Below, piece after piece: positions 30,002-38,651 of a stretch of DNA of 64,000 nt (the first letter of the stretch is position 1; the number at the start of each line of letters is the position of its first letter). This DNA comes from Streptomyces phaeolivaceus (GTDB lineage: Bacteria; Actinomycetota; Actinomycetes; Streptomycetales; Streptomycetaceae), in NCBI RefSeq assembly GCF_009184865.1, contig NZ_CP045096.1, positions 5,270,001-5,334,000 on the forward strand, given 5' to 3'. The notes beneath the pieces are model-generated. The model saw only the letters and a list, made by a program, of their open reading frames with translations, had not been told where the DNA came from and did not search any database. The position numbers and the translations under genes are program-made.

Positions 30002-32020
30002 CTAGGTCTTCTTCAGCTTGTCGAGGATCAGCCGGGCCGTGTAGCGGATCTGCCGGGACGACGCCGGCTCCGAGAGCGCGGTGATCACACCGAGCAGATC
30101 GACACCCGAGGGTCCGGTGGGTGCGGCGGGTGCGGTGTGCGCGGTGTGCGCGGTGTGCGCGGTGTGCGCGGCGGATCTCGTGGGCGTGGTGTGTGTGGCG
30201 GGCGTGGCGGGCGGTGCCTCGGGCAGTTCGCCGTGCTCGTCGACGTAGCGGCCGATCCCCCGCAGGGCCTCGTGCCGGACGGGCTCGGAAGGGTCGTCGA
30301 GGTGGGCGAGGAGGACGGTGAGATCCCCCTCGTCGTCCTCGTCCAACAGACCGAGCACGGTCGCCCTGACCTCCTCGGACGGGTGGTCGATCAGCCGCCG
30401 TACGGCGGGGAGGGTCTCCGGGTACGCGGCGAGCGCCTTGCCGGTGTACCAGAGGTTCGGCTCGTCGGCGGTGAGGTGGGCGAGCAGGGCCTCGGCCACC
30501 GTGTGCCGTCGCGGGCGCGGCAGCCCGTGGTGGCCCAGCCGCCCCAGTCCTTTCAGCGCCCCGGCCCGTACCTCCGCGTCCGGGTCGTCCAGGAGCGGCA
30601 GCAGCGTCTCCGCGGCCCCGGGCGCCGCGAGTTCGCCGAGGACCGCGGCGGCGGTCGCCCGGGTGTAGGGGTGGCCGAGACCGGGGCCCGGGTCGGGCCC
30701 GGGGCCGGCGGCGGCCGTCGAGGCGATCCACCGGACCGCCGTCGGCGTACCGATCCCGGCCAGTGCCCGTACCGCACTGGCGCCCGCGCCCGGACGGTCC
30801 AGCCACCGTACGGCGGCGGGCACGGCCCGTACGTCTCCCCGATCACCGAGGGCGTACAGGAGCCGGGCGGCGGTGTCGGCGTCGGTCTCGGCCTCCAGCG
30901 CGGCGAGCGGCGCGTCGGCCGTTTCCGAGGGCCGCGGCAGCGGCAGCAGTGACTCGGGTGCTCCCGCCCGGCGCAGCGCGGAGAACAGGCCGTCGACCGC
31001 TCCGGACAGCCTCAGCGATGACAGCGGCGCGTCGGCCGTTTCCGAGGGCCGCGGCAGCGGCAGCAGTGACTCGGGTGCTCCCGCCCGGCGCAGCGCGGAG
31101 AACAGGCCGTCGACCGCTCCGGACAGCCCCAGCGATGACAGCGGCGCGTCGGCCGTTTCCGAGGGCCGCGGCAGCGGCAGCAGCGACTCGGGTGCTCCCG
31201 CCCGGCGCAGCGCGGAGAACAGGCCGTCGACCGCTCCGGACAGCCTCAGCGATGACAGCGGCGCGTCGGCGGGGCCGTGCCGCAGGTCGTCGGCGAGGAG
31301 TCCCGCCATCACCCGCCGCACCTCGGGGCACTCGTCGCGCAGACCGTCGAGGAACGTGTCGCGCAGAGCGCGCGGATGCCGCGCGGTCAGCATCTCCAGC
31401 GCCCGCGCGCGGGAGCGCCCGTGACCGTGCCGGGCGGTCCGGATCAGCTCGTCCCGTACGAGGTTCTCGTCCCGGGAGGCGCAGGCGTGGAGGGCGATCC
31501 GCGCGAGCCCCCACACATACGGCTCGGCGTCGCCCAACAGCCTTACGAGGACGGCCGGTTCGGCCGTCCCACCCCGACTGCCCAGCCCGAGCGGCCCGTT
31601 GAGCCGCAGATGCCAGTCGGTGTCCGCCAGCAGCCGCCGGAACGCCTCCGTGACGGCCGGCCCGGTCAGCGCCAGCCGTTCGGCGGCGAGCGAGGCCCGA
31701 CGCCGTACGCGCGGGTCGGGGTCCCCCATCAGTCCGACGACCACCGGGCCCGCCTCGTCCCCGCCGAGCGGGCCCAGCCGTCCGAGCGCGTCCGCCGCGG
31801 CGGCCCGTACCGAGGCATCGGGGTCCCCGGCCGTCCGTACGACGGCCGCGCCCACCCCGGCGACGACCTCACCGTGCTCGGCGGCGGCCCAACATCCCAC
31901 CCGCCCGAGCCCTTTGACGGCGGCGGCCCGCCGCTCGGCCTCCCCCGCCGACAACTCCCGTGAGAAAAAGGCGACCTGGTGCGCCGCCCCGCCCGCCCCA
32001 CCACCCCGGACCCCACCCAT
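30002..32020 (-). CDS. HEAT-repeat protein with an internal 39-residue triplication
   Basis: A 672-residue alpha-solenoid built of HEAT/PBS-lyase-like repeats (for example DPDASVRAAAADALGRLGPL, DPDPRVRRRASLAAERLAL and DDPDAEVRAGALKGLGRLG). Such scaffolds bind proteins; no catalytic motif is seen. The centre holds three near-identical 39-residue units (SLRLSGAVDGLFSALRRAG core) from a 117-bp tandem triplication. Near the C-terminus is an AHTAHTAHTAHT stretch from 9-bp repeats. GGGGGAG precedes the ATG closely. It is convergent with argG, 24 bases apart. Confidence 0.85.
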   Translation of the reverse strand: MGGVRGGGAGGAAHQVAFFSRELSAGEAERRAAAVKGLGRVGCWAAAEHGEVVAGVGAAVVRTAGDPDASVRAAAADALGRLGPLGGDEAGPVVVGLMGDPDPRVRRRASLAAERLALTGPAVTEAFRRLLADTDWHLRLNGPLGLGSRGGTAEPAVLVRLLGDAEPYVWGLARIALHACASRDENLVRDELIRTARHGHGRSRARALEMLTARHPRALRDTFLDGLRDECPEVRRVMAGLLADDLRHGPADAPLSSLRLSGAVDGLFSALRRAGAPESLLPLPRPSETADAPLSSLGLSGAVDGLFSALRRAGAPESLLPLPRPSETADAPLSSLRLSGAVDGLFSALRRAGAPESLLPLPRPSETADAPLAALEAETDADTAARLLYALGDRGDVRAVPAAVRWLDRPGAGASAVRALAGIGTPTAVRWIASTAAAGPGPDPGPGLGHPYTRATAAAVLGELAAPGAAETLLPLLDDPDAEVRAGALKGLGRLGHHGLPRPRRHTVAEALLAHLTADEPNLWYTGKALAAYPETLPAVRRLIDHPSEEVRATVLGLLDEDDEGDLTVLLAHLDDPSEPVRHEALRGIGRYVDEHGELPEAPPATPATHTTPTRSAAHTAHTAHTAHTAPAAPTGPSGVDLLGVITALSEPASSRQIRYTARLILDKLKKT
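30911..31261. repeat. 117-bp tandem triplication inside the HEAT gene
   Basis: Three consecutive 117-bp copies begin at 30911, 31028 and 31145, and the first bases of a fourth begin at 31262. They differ by only a few substitutions (for example one T/C in the GTGACTCGG segment and one T/C in CAGCCTC). The length is a multiple of three, so the frame is kept. Confidence 0.92.
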
Positions 32021-32215
32021 GCGCTCCCCCCGCAGATCGCGCTCATATCCCGCTCATATCCCTCAGGGAGAACGACTCCTGTCCCGGCCCGGGAGTTGTG
32101 CGGGTGCCGGCCGAAGCGCGGGGAGTCGGGTGGGCGCCGACGCGCACGGGAGCGACCCGTTTCGCCGACGACTGGTTCGGCCGGTCGTCCGTTGTCGCCC
32201 AGTTGTTGCGACCTT

Positions 32216-32410
32216 CTAGCCGTTGTCGCCGGTGTTCCGGTCGTTGGACGCGGTGTTCGCGCGGAGGAGCACCTTGCTCGCGGCCTCCGTCGTCCGGGCC
32301 ACGCCGCGTGCCCAGCGGGGGGCGTCGCCTCGGGCCGTCCAGTAGACGCAGGCGCAGCCGCCGAGCGCGAGAAGGATGACGATGGACAGAATGAGTATCA
32401 GCACGGTCAT
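32216..32410 (-). CDS. Small single-pass membrane protein
   Basis: A 64-residue protein: MTVLILILSIVILLALGGCA is one membrane helix, followed by a soluble basic tail (YWTARGDAPRWARGVARTTE). GAGAGCGAGA precedes the ATG. No family recognised. It reads in the same direction as the HEAT gene but lies upstream of it with a gap of about 195 bases that contains a CGCTCATATCCC direct repeat. Confidence 0.6.
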   Translation of the reverse strand: MTVLILILSIVILLALGGCACVYWTARGDAPRWARGVARTTEAASKVLLRANTASNDRNTGDNG

Positions 32411-32513
32411 TCTCGCTCTCTGGCGGGCCGAGGAGTGACAGATACCGACCTTAGCCAGGCAGGGACCGAACTCATCCGGACGTTCTGGATCTGGACGTTC
32501 CCGTGACGGACCC

Positions 32514-32530
32514 GGTACCGCGGCGGTACC
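32514..32530 (-). terminator. Short palindrome after the 74-residue membrane gene
   Basis: GGTACCGC-G-GCGGTACC is an exact 8+1+8 palindrome 7 bases past the stop at 32537. As a hairpin its loop would be tight, so it is a weak terminator candidate or a binding site. Confidence 0.35.
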
Positions 32531-32536
32531 GCTTGT

Positions 32537-32761
32537 TCACGCGTGCTGTCGCTGTCCCCGGCCGCGCAGCAGGCTGACACCCGCGCCGAGCGAGACGACG
32601 CCCATGCCGACGGCGGTGGCTATGCCGACGGCGGTGGCTATGCCGACGGCGGTGGCTATGCCCTGCGCGCCGTCGACGACGAAGGGCGCGACCGCGGCGA
32701 CGGCGAGGTTGAACAGGAACAGGAACCACAGGACGGGCTTCGAGCCGAGCAGGGCCTTCAT
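32537..32761 (-). CDS. Small membrane protein with GIATAV triple repeat
   Basis: A 74-residue protein with two membrane segments (KPVLWFLFLFNLAVAAVAPF and the region of three GIATAV units plus GMGVVSLGAGVSLL). The three GIATAV units come from an exact 18-bp triplication (32606-32659) that lengthens the second helix by 12 residues. No known family. The ATG at 32761 gives a natural KALLGSK start. Confidence 0.65.
   Translation of the reverse strand: MKALLGSKPVLWFLFLFNLAVAAVAPFVVDGAQGIATAVGIATAVGIATAVGMGVVSLGAGVSLLRGRGQRQHA
32606..32659. repeat. 18-bp tandem repeat, three exact copies, in a membrane protein gene
   Basis: GCCGACGGCGGTGGCTAT occurs at 32606-32623, 32624-32641 and 32642-32659. 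Confidence 0.92.
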
Positions 32762-32953
32762 GGGAATCGCCTGTCGAGGGAAGCAAGGAAGTGGAGAAGT
32801 GCCGGTGAGGTCCGCTTGACCTCGTGCTTCCACGATCCCGTGCGGCGGTCCTCGCCACGAGGGAGTGCTCTCCCGGACCGGGGGTGTAGCGGGCTACACC
32901 CCCGGTACACCCCAGGTCCGGTCAATGTCAGTGGCGGGCAGTACGTTCCGGCC

Positions 32954-33586
32954 ATGGGCATCTATCTGGTGAGCGTCGACGCGGAGGAATGGTTCTCTGA
33001 GGACCAGGACGAGCACGGGGACGAACCGGGGCGGGGCCGTCTCGCCTCGGCGCTGAACGAGGAGCTGCGACGGCGAGGGCTGCCGCCGTACGACTCGGTG
33101 CCCGGGGAGACGGCCTTCGTCCGTGGCTCCGGACTCGCCTTCGAGGAGAAGCTGGTCCCGCCGATGGACGGCTTCGTCGGGCTGTGCGACGCCCACCTCA
33201 CCCGCGAGGAGACGGGACTCCTGTGCGGCTGGTCGCTGCTGGTGCCGTTCTCCCTGGAGGAGGAGATCCGACTCGACGTCGAGTCGGGCTACACGGACGT
33301 GACCACGGTCGCCGGCGCTCCTCAGGTCCTGGCGCTCGCGGAGCGGCTCGCGGCGGCCGTCCGACTGCCGCCCGAGACCCCGGAGATGTGCGACAACCTC
33401 GACCTGACCACATGGTTCCTGGACGGAGACGCGAAGAGACTGGCTGCGGTCCGCCCCGGCCCATGGGCCGAGGCGGTCCGCCCCGGCCCATGGGCCGACG
33501 ACCTCGACACGGCCTTCTACGTCGCCCTCTATCTGCGCGCCGCGCAGCACTCGCTCCGCCGCGGCTGCCCGATCGTCTACACCTGA
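32954..33586 (+). CDS. Hypothetical 210-residue acidic protein, probably leaderless
   Basis: A soluble acidic protein beginning GIYLVSVDAEEWFSEDQDE with an alpha/beta look and a Cys-containing GLCDAHLTREETGLLCGW. I do not recognise the family; it looks like a conserved Streptomyces immunity-type or house protein. TACGTT (32942-32947) ends six bases before the ATG and no ribosome site is present, as in other leaderless genes here. A nine-residue unit AVRPGPWAE is duplicated near residue 180 (DNA repeat at about 33450-33500). Confidence 0.7.
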   Translation: MGIYLVSVDAEEWFSEDQDEHGDEPGRGRLASALNEELRRRGLPPYDSVPGETAFVRGSGLAFEEKLVPPMDGFVGLCDAHLTREETGLLCGWSLLVPFSLEEEIRLDVESGYTDVTTVAGAPQVLALAERLAAAVRLPPETPEMCDNLDLTTWFLDGDAKRLAAVRPGPWAEAVRPGPWADDLDTAFYVALYLRAAQHSLRRGCPIVYT

Positions 33587-33678
33587 CGGACGAGTACGCC
33601 GTCTCTGCCGTCTCTGCCGTCTCTGTCGTATCTGCGTCGTATCTGCCCTCTCGGGCCTCCCGTCCCCGCCCTCGGCCG

Positions 33679-34335
33679 TTACGCCAGTGTCGCGAACGCC
33701 TCGTCCAGGAGGGCGACCAGGTCGAGGTCGCCGTCCGAGGCGGTCCAGTGGTCGAGGGCGACGTCGAGGCAGTCGAGGGCGGCGGCGGCCCGTACGGTCT
33801 CGGCGAGGCCCGGAGGCCCCGAGGTGCCGTGCCGTTCGGCGAGCGCGCGGGCGAGCGTGGGCCGCCAGCCGTGCTGTTTCTCCAGTTGGCGGGCGCAGAG
33901 CGCGGGGGTGTCCCGGACGAGCTGGGCGGTGGCGAGGGAACCGGCCGGGTCCTGGTGATACCGCTGGATGACCGTGTCCAGCGCCCGCCGCAGCGCCGTC
34001 CAGTCGTCCTCGTCGGCGGGGCGGGCGCGCAGCGCGTCGGCGACCCAGCCGCCGTGCGCGTCGAAGGCGCCGAGCACGGCGTCCTCCTTGGTGCCGAAGT
34101 AGCGCAGGAACGTGCTCCGGGACACCCCCGCGGCCGACGCCAGATCGTCGAGTGTCACCTTGTCGAAGCCGTCGCGCAGGAACAACTCGAAGGCCACCTG
34201 GGCCAGTTCGGCCCGTACGGCGGCCCGTGCGATGTCCCTGGTGTTCGCCCGCGCGGACTTCCCAGGGCTCGTGGGTGCCGCGCCGCCCGCACCGCCCGCA
34301 CCGCTCGTTCCGTTCACCCCGCTCACCCCGCTCAC
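33679..34335 (-). CDS. TetR-family regulator
   Basis: A 218-residue repressor. A Gly/Ser/Ala-rich N-terminal tail is followed by the HTH (LFLRDGFDKVTLDDLASAAG, VSRSTFLRYFGTKEDAVL) and a ligand-binding helical domain (MftR/AcrR-like). It is divergent from the truncated NAD(P)-binding gene at 34452, which was probably its target. The open frame could begin at several GTG codons in the repetitive GTGAGCGGG stretch, so the exact start is uncertain. Confidence 0.85.
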   Translation of the reverse strand: MSGVSGVNGTSGAGGAGGAAPTSPGKSARANTRDIARAAVRAELAQVAFELFLRDGFDKVTLDDLASAAGVSRSTFLRYFGTKEDAVLGAFDAHGGWVADALRARPADEDDWTALRRALDTVIQRYHQDPAGSLATAQLVRDTPALCARQLEKQHGWRPTLARALAERHGTSGPPGLAETVRAAAALDCLDVALDHWTASDGDLDLVALLDEAFATLA

Positions 34336-34451
34336 CCCGCGATGCTACCGCCCGGACGACCCTCGCTTGCAGGTGTGCGCCTCAGTGGCCAGCGTGACAC
34401 GCGGTTTCACCTTTGGTATCCACTCCCACGGAAGACCGGAGAACCGGTGTC

Positions 34452-34616
34452 ATGACCAAGACCCTCGGACTCATCGGCAGCGGCATGATCGGCGGGGCGC
34501 TGGCCCGGCTGGCCGTCGCCGCGGGCCTGGACGTCGTCCTCAGCAACTCGCGCGGCCCCGAGGCGACCGAACGCCACGGGGCCGCGCTGCTGGATCTGCT
34601 GGCACGCAACCTCTGA
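34452..34616 (+). pseudogene. Internally deleted NAD(P)-binding oxidoreductase (F420:NADP type)
   Basis: The 54-residue frame begins with a complete Rossmann start, KTLGLIGSGMIGGALARLAV then AAGLDVVLSNSRGPE, characteristic of F420-dependent NADP reductase-like proteins of about 200 residues. After GPE the homology stops and the frame ends 20 residues later (ALLDLLARNL). The catalytic and substrate parts are missing. I read this as an internally deleted gene, possibly still expressed. It is divergent from a TetR gene. Confidence 0.65.
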
Positions 34617-34662
34617 GGGGAGCCGGAGCGGTAGTGGCGCAGGGGTGTACGGGGGCGCGGGT

Positions 34663-34692
34663 GGGGCGTGCGCGCTGTGGCGCGCACGCCCC
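34663..34692 (-). terminator. Terminator of the secreted alpha/beta-hydrolase gene
   Basis: An exact 13-bp stem (34663-34675 with 34680-34692) and 4-base loop starts 6 bases past the stop at 34698. Confidence 0.82.
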
Positions 34693-34697
34693 GGGTG

Positions 34698-36173
34698 TCA
34701 CCGGTGCCCTGCCCCCACCACCCTCCGCAGGAACTCCGCCAGCGTGCGCGTGGCCGTGTTGTGTTCCGTGGCGGCGAAGAGCGGGTCGAGGTGGTTCATG
34801 CCCTCGTCGGTCTCGTAGACGCCGTACGGGATACGGGACTCGGCGACGACACGGCGGGCGCTCTCCACGACGGTGCCCCGGGAGTAGCTGGTCTGGAAGG
34901 CGTAGAGGGGTATGTCGAGGCCGGGGGCGTGCCGCAGGCGCAGCCCGAGGGAGCGGGCGAGGTCGGTGTCGGCGTAGACGTCGCTCACGTCCAGGTCCAC
35001 GGAGAGCCGGGCGGGCCAGTACCACTCCCACACCCCGGGCACGGGCCCGGCGTACGCCTCCGCGACCCGCCCGATCGGGGTGATGCCGTCGTCGACCCAC
35101 CCGCGTACGCCGTCGCCGTCCGCTTCGGCGGCGAGGCGCCCGGAGTGGACGCTGATGTCGTTGGGCCAGCCGAAGCCGGCGTCGACGAAGCTGCCGAGCA
35201 GCGCGGCGTTGGTCACCGGGAACGGCACCCGCAGCGCGGCGGGCACCCGGTCCTGGAGCACGGACCGGCCGGCGGGGTCGTGGTGGGCGTACCACCCGGC
35301 GAGCTGGTACCAGATCTGGGTGCTCTCGGCCCGGTCGCCGAGGCCGACACCGCTGAGCGTCATGTCGAACACCTGGCCGCCGGCGATGGCCGCGAGCCGC
35401 TCCCGTACCTCCTCCGGCGAGTCCCGCACGGGCGCCCCGGTCCCCTCGAACGCGCCGCGCACGCCCCCGTCGAGGACCGCGAGCCCTGCGAGATCCCGGT
35501 ATCCGGCCCGCCCGTCGAAGTCCCAGGCCGCGTACGCCAGCGCGGTGGTCGAACCCCAGGAGTGCCCGCCGAGCACGACCCGCCGCCGTCCGCCCGCGCG
35601 GGCGGCGAGGACGACACACCGCAGATCGTCGAGGGTCCGCTCCAGCCCCCACCGCCCGAAGTACCCGGCGGAGGCGGGCTCGACGGTCCGATACCGCCCG
35701 TCGAGGTAGTACCCCACGGGGTCGGCCCCGGCGCTTTCGGACGCGCTTTCGGACGCACTCCCGAACCCGCTTCCGAACCCGCTCCGGTCGGCGAGGTTCT
35801 CCTCCCGCCGGTCGACGGCCCACACCTGGATCCCGGGCACCGAGGCCACCAGGTCCCGGGCCGTCAGCCGGAAGTCGTTGGCGGCCCCGAACATCCCCGG
35901 GACCAGCACCACCACGGTCCCCGCGTCCGGCGCCCCCACCTTCAGCACATGCACCCGATCACTCCCGACGGGCCCACCCCCGGCCCCGACCGCGACAGGC
36001 ACATACACCTCCCCGGCACCCCCGGAACTCCCGGCACGCCCCGCGCCCCCACCGCTCCCGGACCGAGCGGACGAGGCCCAAGCACTCCCGCCCCCGCCCC
36101 CGATCCCGGCCAGGGCAAGCCCTCCGCCCAGCCCACCGCACAACACCGCTCTACGCGCCGGCCACTTCGTCAT
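34698..36173 (-). CDS. Secreted alpha/beta hydrolase
   Basis: A 491-residue exported enzyme. The N-terminus WPARRAVLCGGLGGGLALAG resembles a signal peptide with paired Arg (Sec or Tat undecided), then a Gly/Ser-rich spacer. The hydrolase core has an oxyanion strand VVVLVPGMFG and the nucleophile elbow GGHSWGS (near 201). A late Asp/His region (YGVYETDEGMNHLDPLF) supplies the His. An esterase, lipase or peptidase role is possible. SGFGSGFGSASESASESAG is a repeat insertion in a loop. The ATG at 36173 has AAGGAG ten bases upstream. Confidence 0.82.
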   Translation of the reverse strand: MTKWPARRAVLCGGLGGGLALAGIGGGGGSAWASSARSGSGGGAGRAGSSGGAGEVYVPVAVGAGGGPVGSDRVHVLKVGAPDAGTVVVLVPGMFGAANDFRLTARDLVASVPGIQVWAVDRREENLADRSGFGSGFGSASESASESAGADPVGYYLDGRYRTVEPASAGYFGRWGLERTLDDLRCVVLAARAGGRRRVVLGGHSWGSTTALAYAAWDFDGRAGYRDLAGLAVLDGGVRGAFEGTGAPVRDSPEEVRERLAAIAGGQVFDMTLSGVGLGDRAESTQIWYQLAGWYAHHDPAGRSVLQDRVPAALRVPFPVTNAALLGSFVDAGFGWPNDISVHSGRLAAEADGDGVRGWVDDGITPIGRVAEAYAGPVPGVWEWYWPARLSVDLDVSDVYADTDLARSLGLRLRHAPGLDIPLYAFQTSYSRGTVVESARRVVAESRIPYGVYETDEGMNHLDPLFAATEHNTATRTLAEFLRRVVGAGHR

Positions 36174-36403
36174 CTCCGGTCGTCTCCTTGGAAGTTGGGG
36201 GTAACGACACTCGCCCAAGCTTCTCCCGGCGTTCCCGAGGGGCCGTCACCGGGGCCTCGGGCGGACGGTTTCCGACGGATCGGTGTATGTCGGCGTGTGG
36301 CGCACTAGAGTTTTGTCCGCGCTGAATGTGTGGCATGTCACACGGGGAGTACGTGACGGGCGCAGGGGGCCCGGCATGCCCGTGTGCGGGGATTGGGGGT
36401 TTG

Positions 36404-38611
36404 ATGCACGAGATGGTCAAGGGCGCCAACGTGGGGTTGGCGGGGCTGAGCGACAACGTCGACTCGGTGAGCGTGACGCTGGGATGGGCCAGTTCGACCG
36501 GTGAGGGCGACGCGGACGTGTCGGTCATGCTGCTGGGCGAGCACGGGAAGGTGCGCGGCGACGGCGACTTCTACTTCTACAACAACCCGGTGGCCGCCGA
36601 CGGCAGCGTGCAGCTCCTGGGCAAGAAGCCGGCCGGGGAGGGCAGCGAGGACCAGATCGTCTTCGACCTGACGGCGATCCCGGACGACGTCGAGCGCATC
36701 GTCGTCGCCGCGAGCCGGTACGAGGACGCGCGCTTCGGTGAACTCGACGACCTGTGCGTGACGTTGGCCGACAGCTCCGGTGAGGGGCTGCTCCGGTTCG
36801 CGATCGACGACGCCGGATCGGTGAGCGCGTTCATCTTCGGCGAGCTGTATCGGCGTGCGGGCGAGTGGAAGTTCCGGGCCGTCGGCCAGGGCTACGACAC
36901 AGGCCTCGCGGGCCTCGCCACGGACTTCGGCGTCGATGTCGACGACGACGTCGAGGAGAGCGTCGAAGAGGGTGGCGAGGAGGGCGTCGAGGACGAGTCG
37001 GCCGAGGGAGTGGGCGAGCGGGCGGAGTCGGCCGACGCGGCCGGTACAGCACCTGCGGTCCCGGTCCCGGTCCCGGTCGCGGTCACGGCCGCCGGGCAGG
37101 AGCAGGAGTCTGCGGCGGCAGTGGCAGCGGCTCTCCCCGCCCTCCCCGCGCCACGGCAGCCCGGCGAGGACACGGAGCCGAAAACGACGGCGGAGACGGC
37201 GGAGACGGCGGAGACGCAGGGCGCGACGGCGGGCGTATCGGAGTCGGAGACGGCGCCCAAGAAGGTGTCCGCGCGCCCCCGGACCGCCAAGAAGAAGGTC
37301 ACGCTGCCCAAGGCGGTGAAGAAGTCCCTCGCGGAGAACGAGTCCTGGAAGGAGGCCCGGCTCTTCCCGGTGTCGGCGCTGAAGAGCGACCGCGACCGGG
37401 AGACGCGGGCCACCTCGGTGCTGCTGTCGGTGATGGCGCAGGTGCCGGAGTTCGGCAGGCGGCTCACCGCCGCGTTCGGGGCGCCGGCGGGCCGCACGGA
37501 GACGTTCACCGAGGTCTCCCTGCCGCACGGCGAGACACCGAGGCGCCCGGACGGGGTGATCCGGGTCGAGCGCGCCGGCAAGCTGTGGACGGCGCTGGTG
37601 GAGACCAAGACCAACGGCAACGCCCTCAGGGCCGAGCAGGTGCAGGCGTACATGGACATCGCCGCGCGCCGCGGCTACGAGGCCGTGATCACGCTGTCCA
37701 GCGATGTCGCGCTGGAGGGCAGTCCACTCGTCGACGTCAAGATCGACGGCCGGCGCAAGCACAAGGTGGCACTCTGGCATCTGTCCTGGGCCGAGGTCGC
37801 CCACCAGGCGCAGATGCTGCTCCGGCACGAGGGCGTCGGCAACAGCGCGCACGCCTGGCTGCTCCAGGAACTCCTGCACTACCTCCAGCACGACAACTCC
37901 GGCTGCCACGGCTTCCAGAACATGGGCGCGGCCTGGGTCCCCGTCCGCAACGGCATCGACGACGAGACGCTCTGCCAGGGCGACCCGCGCACCCTGGAGG
38001 TCGTCGAGAGCTGGGAGCGGCTCATCCGCCAGGTCTGTCTGGGCCTCGGCGGTGAACTCGGCCAGAAGGTGCTCCCGGTCCGCCGCGCCAGACGCGGTAC
38101 CGACCCCGGGGAGCGGCGCGCGCGCATGGCCGACGAGCTGTGTCAGCAGGGGAAGTTGCGGTCGGAGGTGCGCATCGAGGGCACACCGGGTGTCCTCGCG
38201 CTCAGCGCCGATCTGCGTACGGGCAAGCTGCGTACGTCCATCGAGATCCCCGCACCCGAGCAGGGCTACCCGCTGAACTGGGCCAAACGCCTGGTCAAGC
38301 GGCTGTCCGAGGCGCCGGCGGACCTCCATGTGGAGACCCTCGTCGAGGGCGGGACCGGCGGCCCCCGGGGCACCCTGGAACGGCTCCGCCCCGAACCGGC
38401 GGACCTGCTCCCCGCGAACGGCGCGCAGATCACCGGCTTCCGGCTGTCCCTCTTCAAGGGCATGGGCAGTACGCGCGGCAACGCCGAGTCCGGTTTCATC
38501 CGCAGCGTCGACGACGCCGTACAGCGGTTCTACGCCTCTGTCGTGGTCCACCTCGACAGCCCGGCTCCGCGCCGGGCCGCGTCCGCGGAACGGGCGGTCG
38601 CCACCGGCTGA
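36404..38611 (+). CDS. TerD domain fused to a PD-(D/E)XK nuclease-like domain
   Basis: A 735-residue fusion. Residues 1-180 are a TerD/TerZ calcium-binding beta-sandwich (VKGANVGLAGLS, FYFYNNPVAADGSV, FGELYRRAGEWKFRAVGQG). A long acidic and Ala/Pro linker (185-315) follows. From about 330 there is a restriction-endonuclease-like core: PDGVIRVE (D near 381), VETKTNGNAL (ExK near 400-402) and AEQVQAY. A further helical and beta region runs to 735. TerD proteins belong to tellurite/phage/stress response modules, and REase-type fusions suggest a nucleic-acid-targeting effector. No other ter genes are near. The ATG at 36404 fits TerD N-termini. Confidence 0.82.
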   Translation: MHEMVKGANVGLAGLSDNVDSVSVTLGWASSTGEGDADVSVMLLGEHGKVRGDGDFYFYNNPVAADGSVQLLGKKPAGEGSEDQIVFDLTAIPDDVERIVVAASRYEDARFGELDDLCVTLADSSGEGLLRFAIDDAGSVSAFIFGELYRRAGEWKFRAVGQGYDTGLAGLATDFGVDVDDDVEESVEEGGEEGVEDESAEGVGERAESADAAGTAPAVPVPVPVAVTAAGQEQESAAAVAAALPALPAPRQPGEDTEPKTTAETAETAETQGATAGVSESETAPKKVSARPRTAKKKVTLPKAVKKSLAENESWKEARLFPVSALKSDRDRETRATSVLLSVMAQVPEFGRRLTAAFGAPAGRTETFTEVSLPHGETPRRPDGVIRVERAGKLWTALVETKTNGNALRAEQVQAYMDIAARRGYEAVITLSSDVALEGSPLVDVKIDGRRKHKVALWHLSWAEVAHQAQMLLRHEGVGNSAHAWLLQELLHYLQHDNSGCHGFQNMGAAWVPVRNGIDDETLCQGDPRTLEVVESWERLIRQVCLGLGGELGQKVLPVRRARRGTDPGERRARMADELCQQGKLRSEVRIEGTPGVLALSADLRTGKLRTSIEIPAPEQGYPLNWAKRLVKRLSEAPADLHVETLVEGGTGGPRGTLERLRPEPADLLPANGAQITGFRLSLFKGMGSTRGNAESGFIRSVDDAVQRFYASVVVHLDSPAPRRAASAERAVATG

Positions 38612-38651
38612 CCCGCTGACCTGCTGACCCGCTGACCCGCTGACCCGCCGA

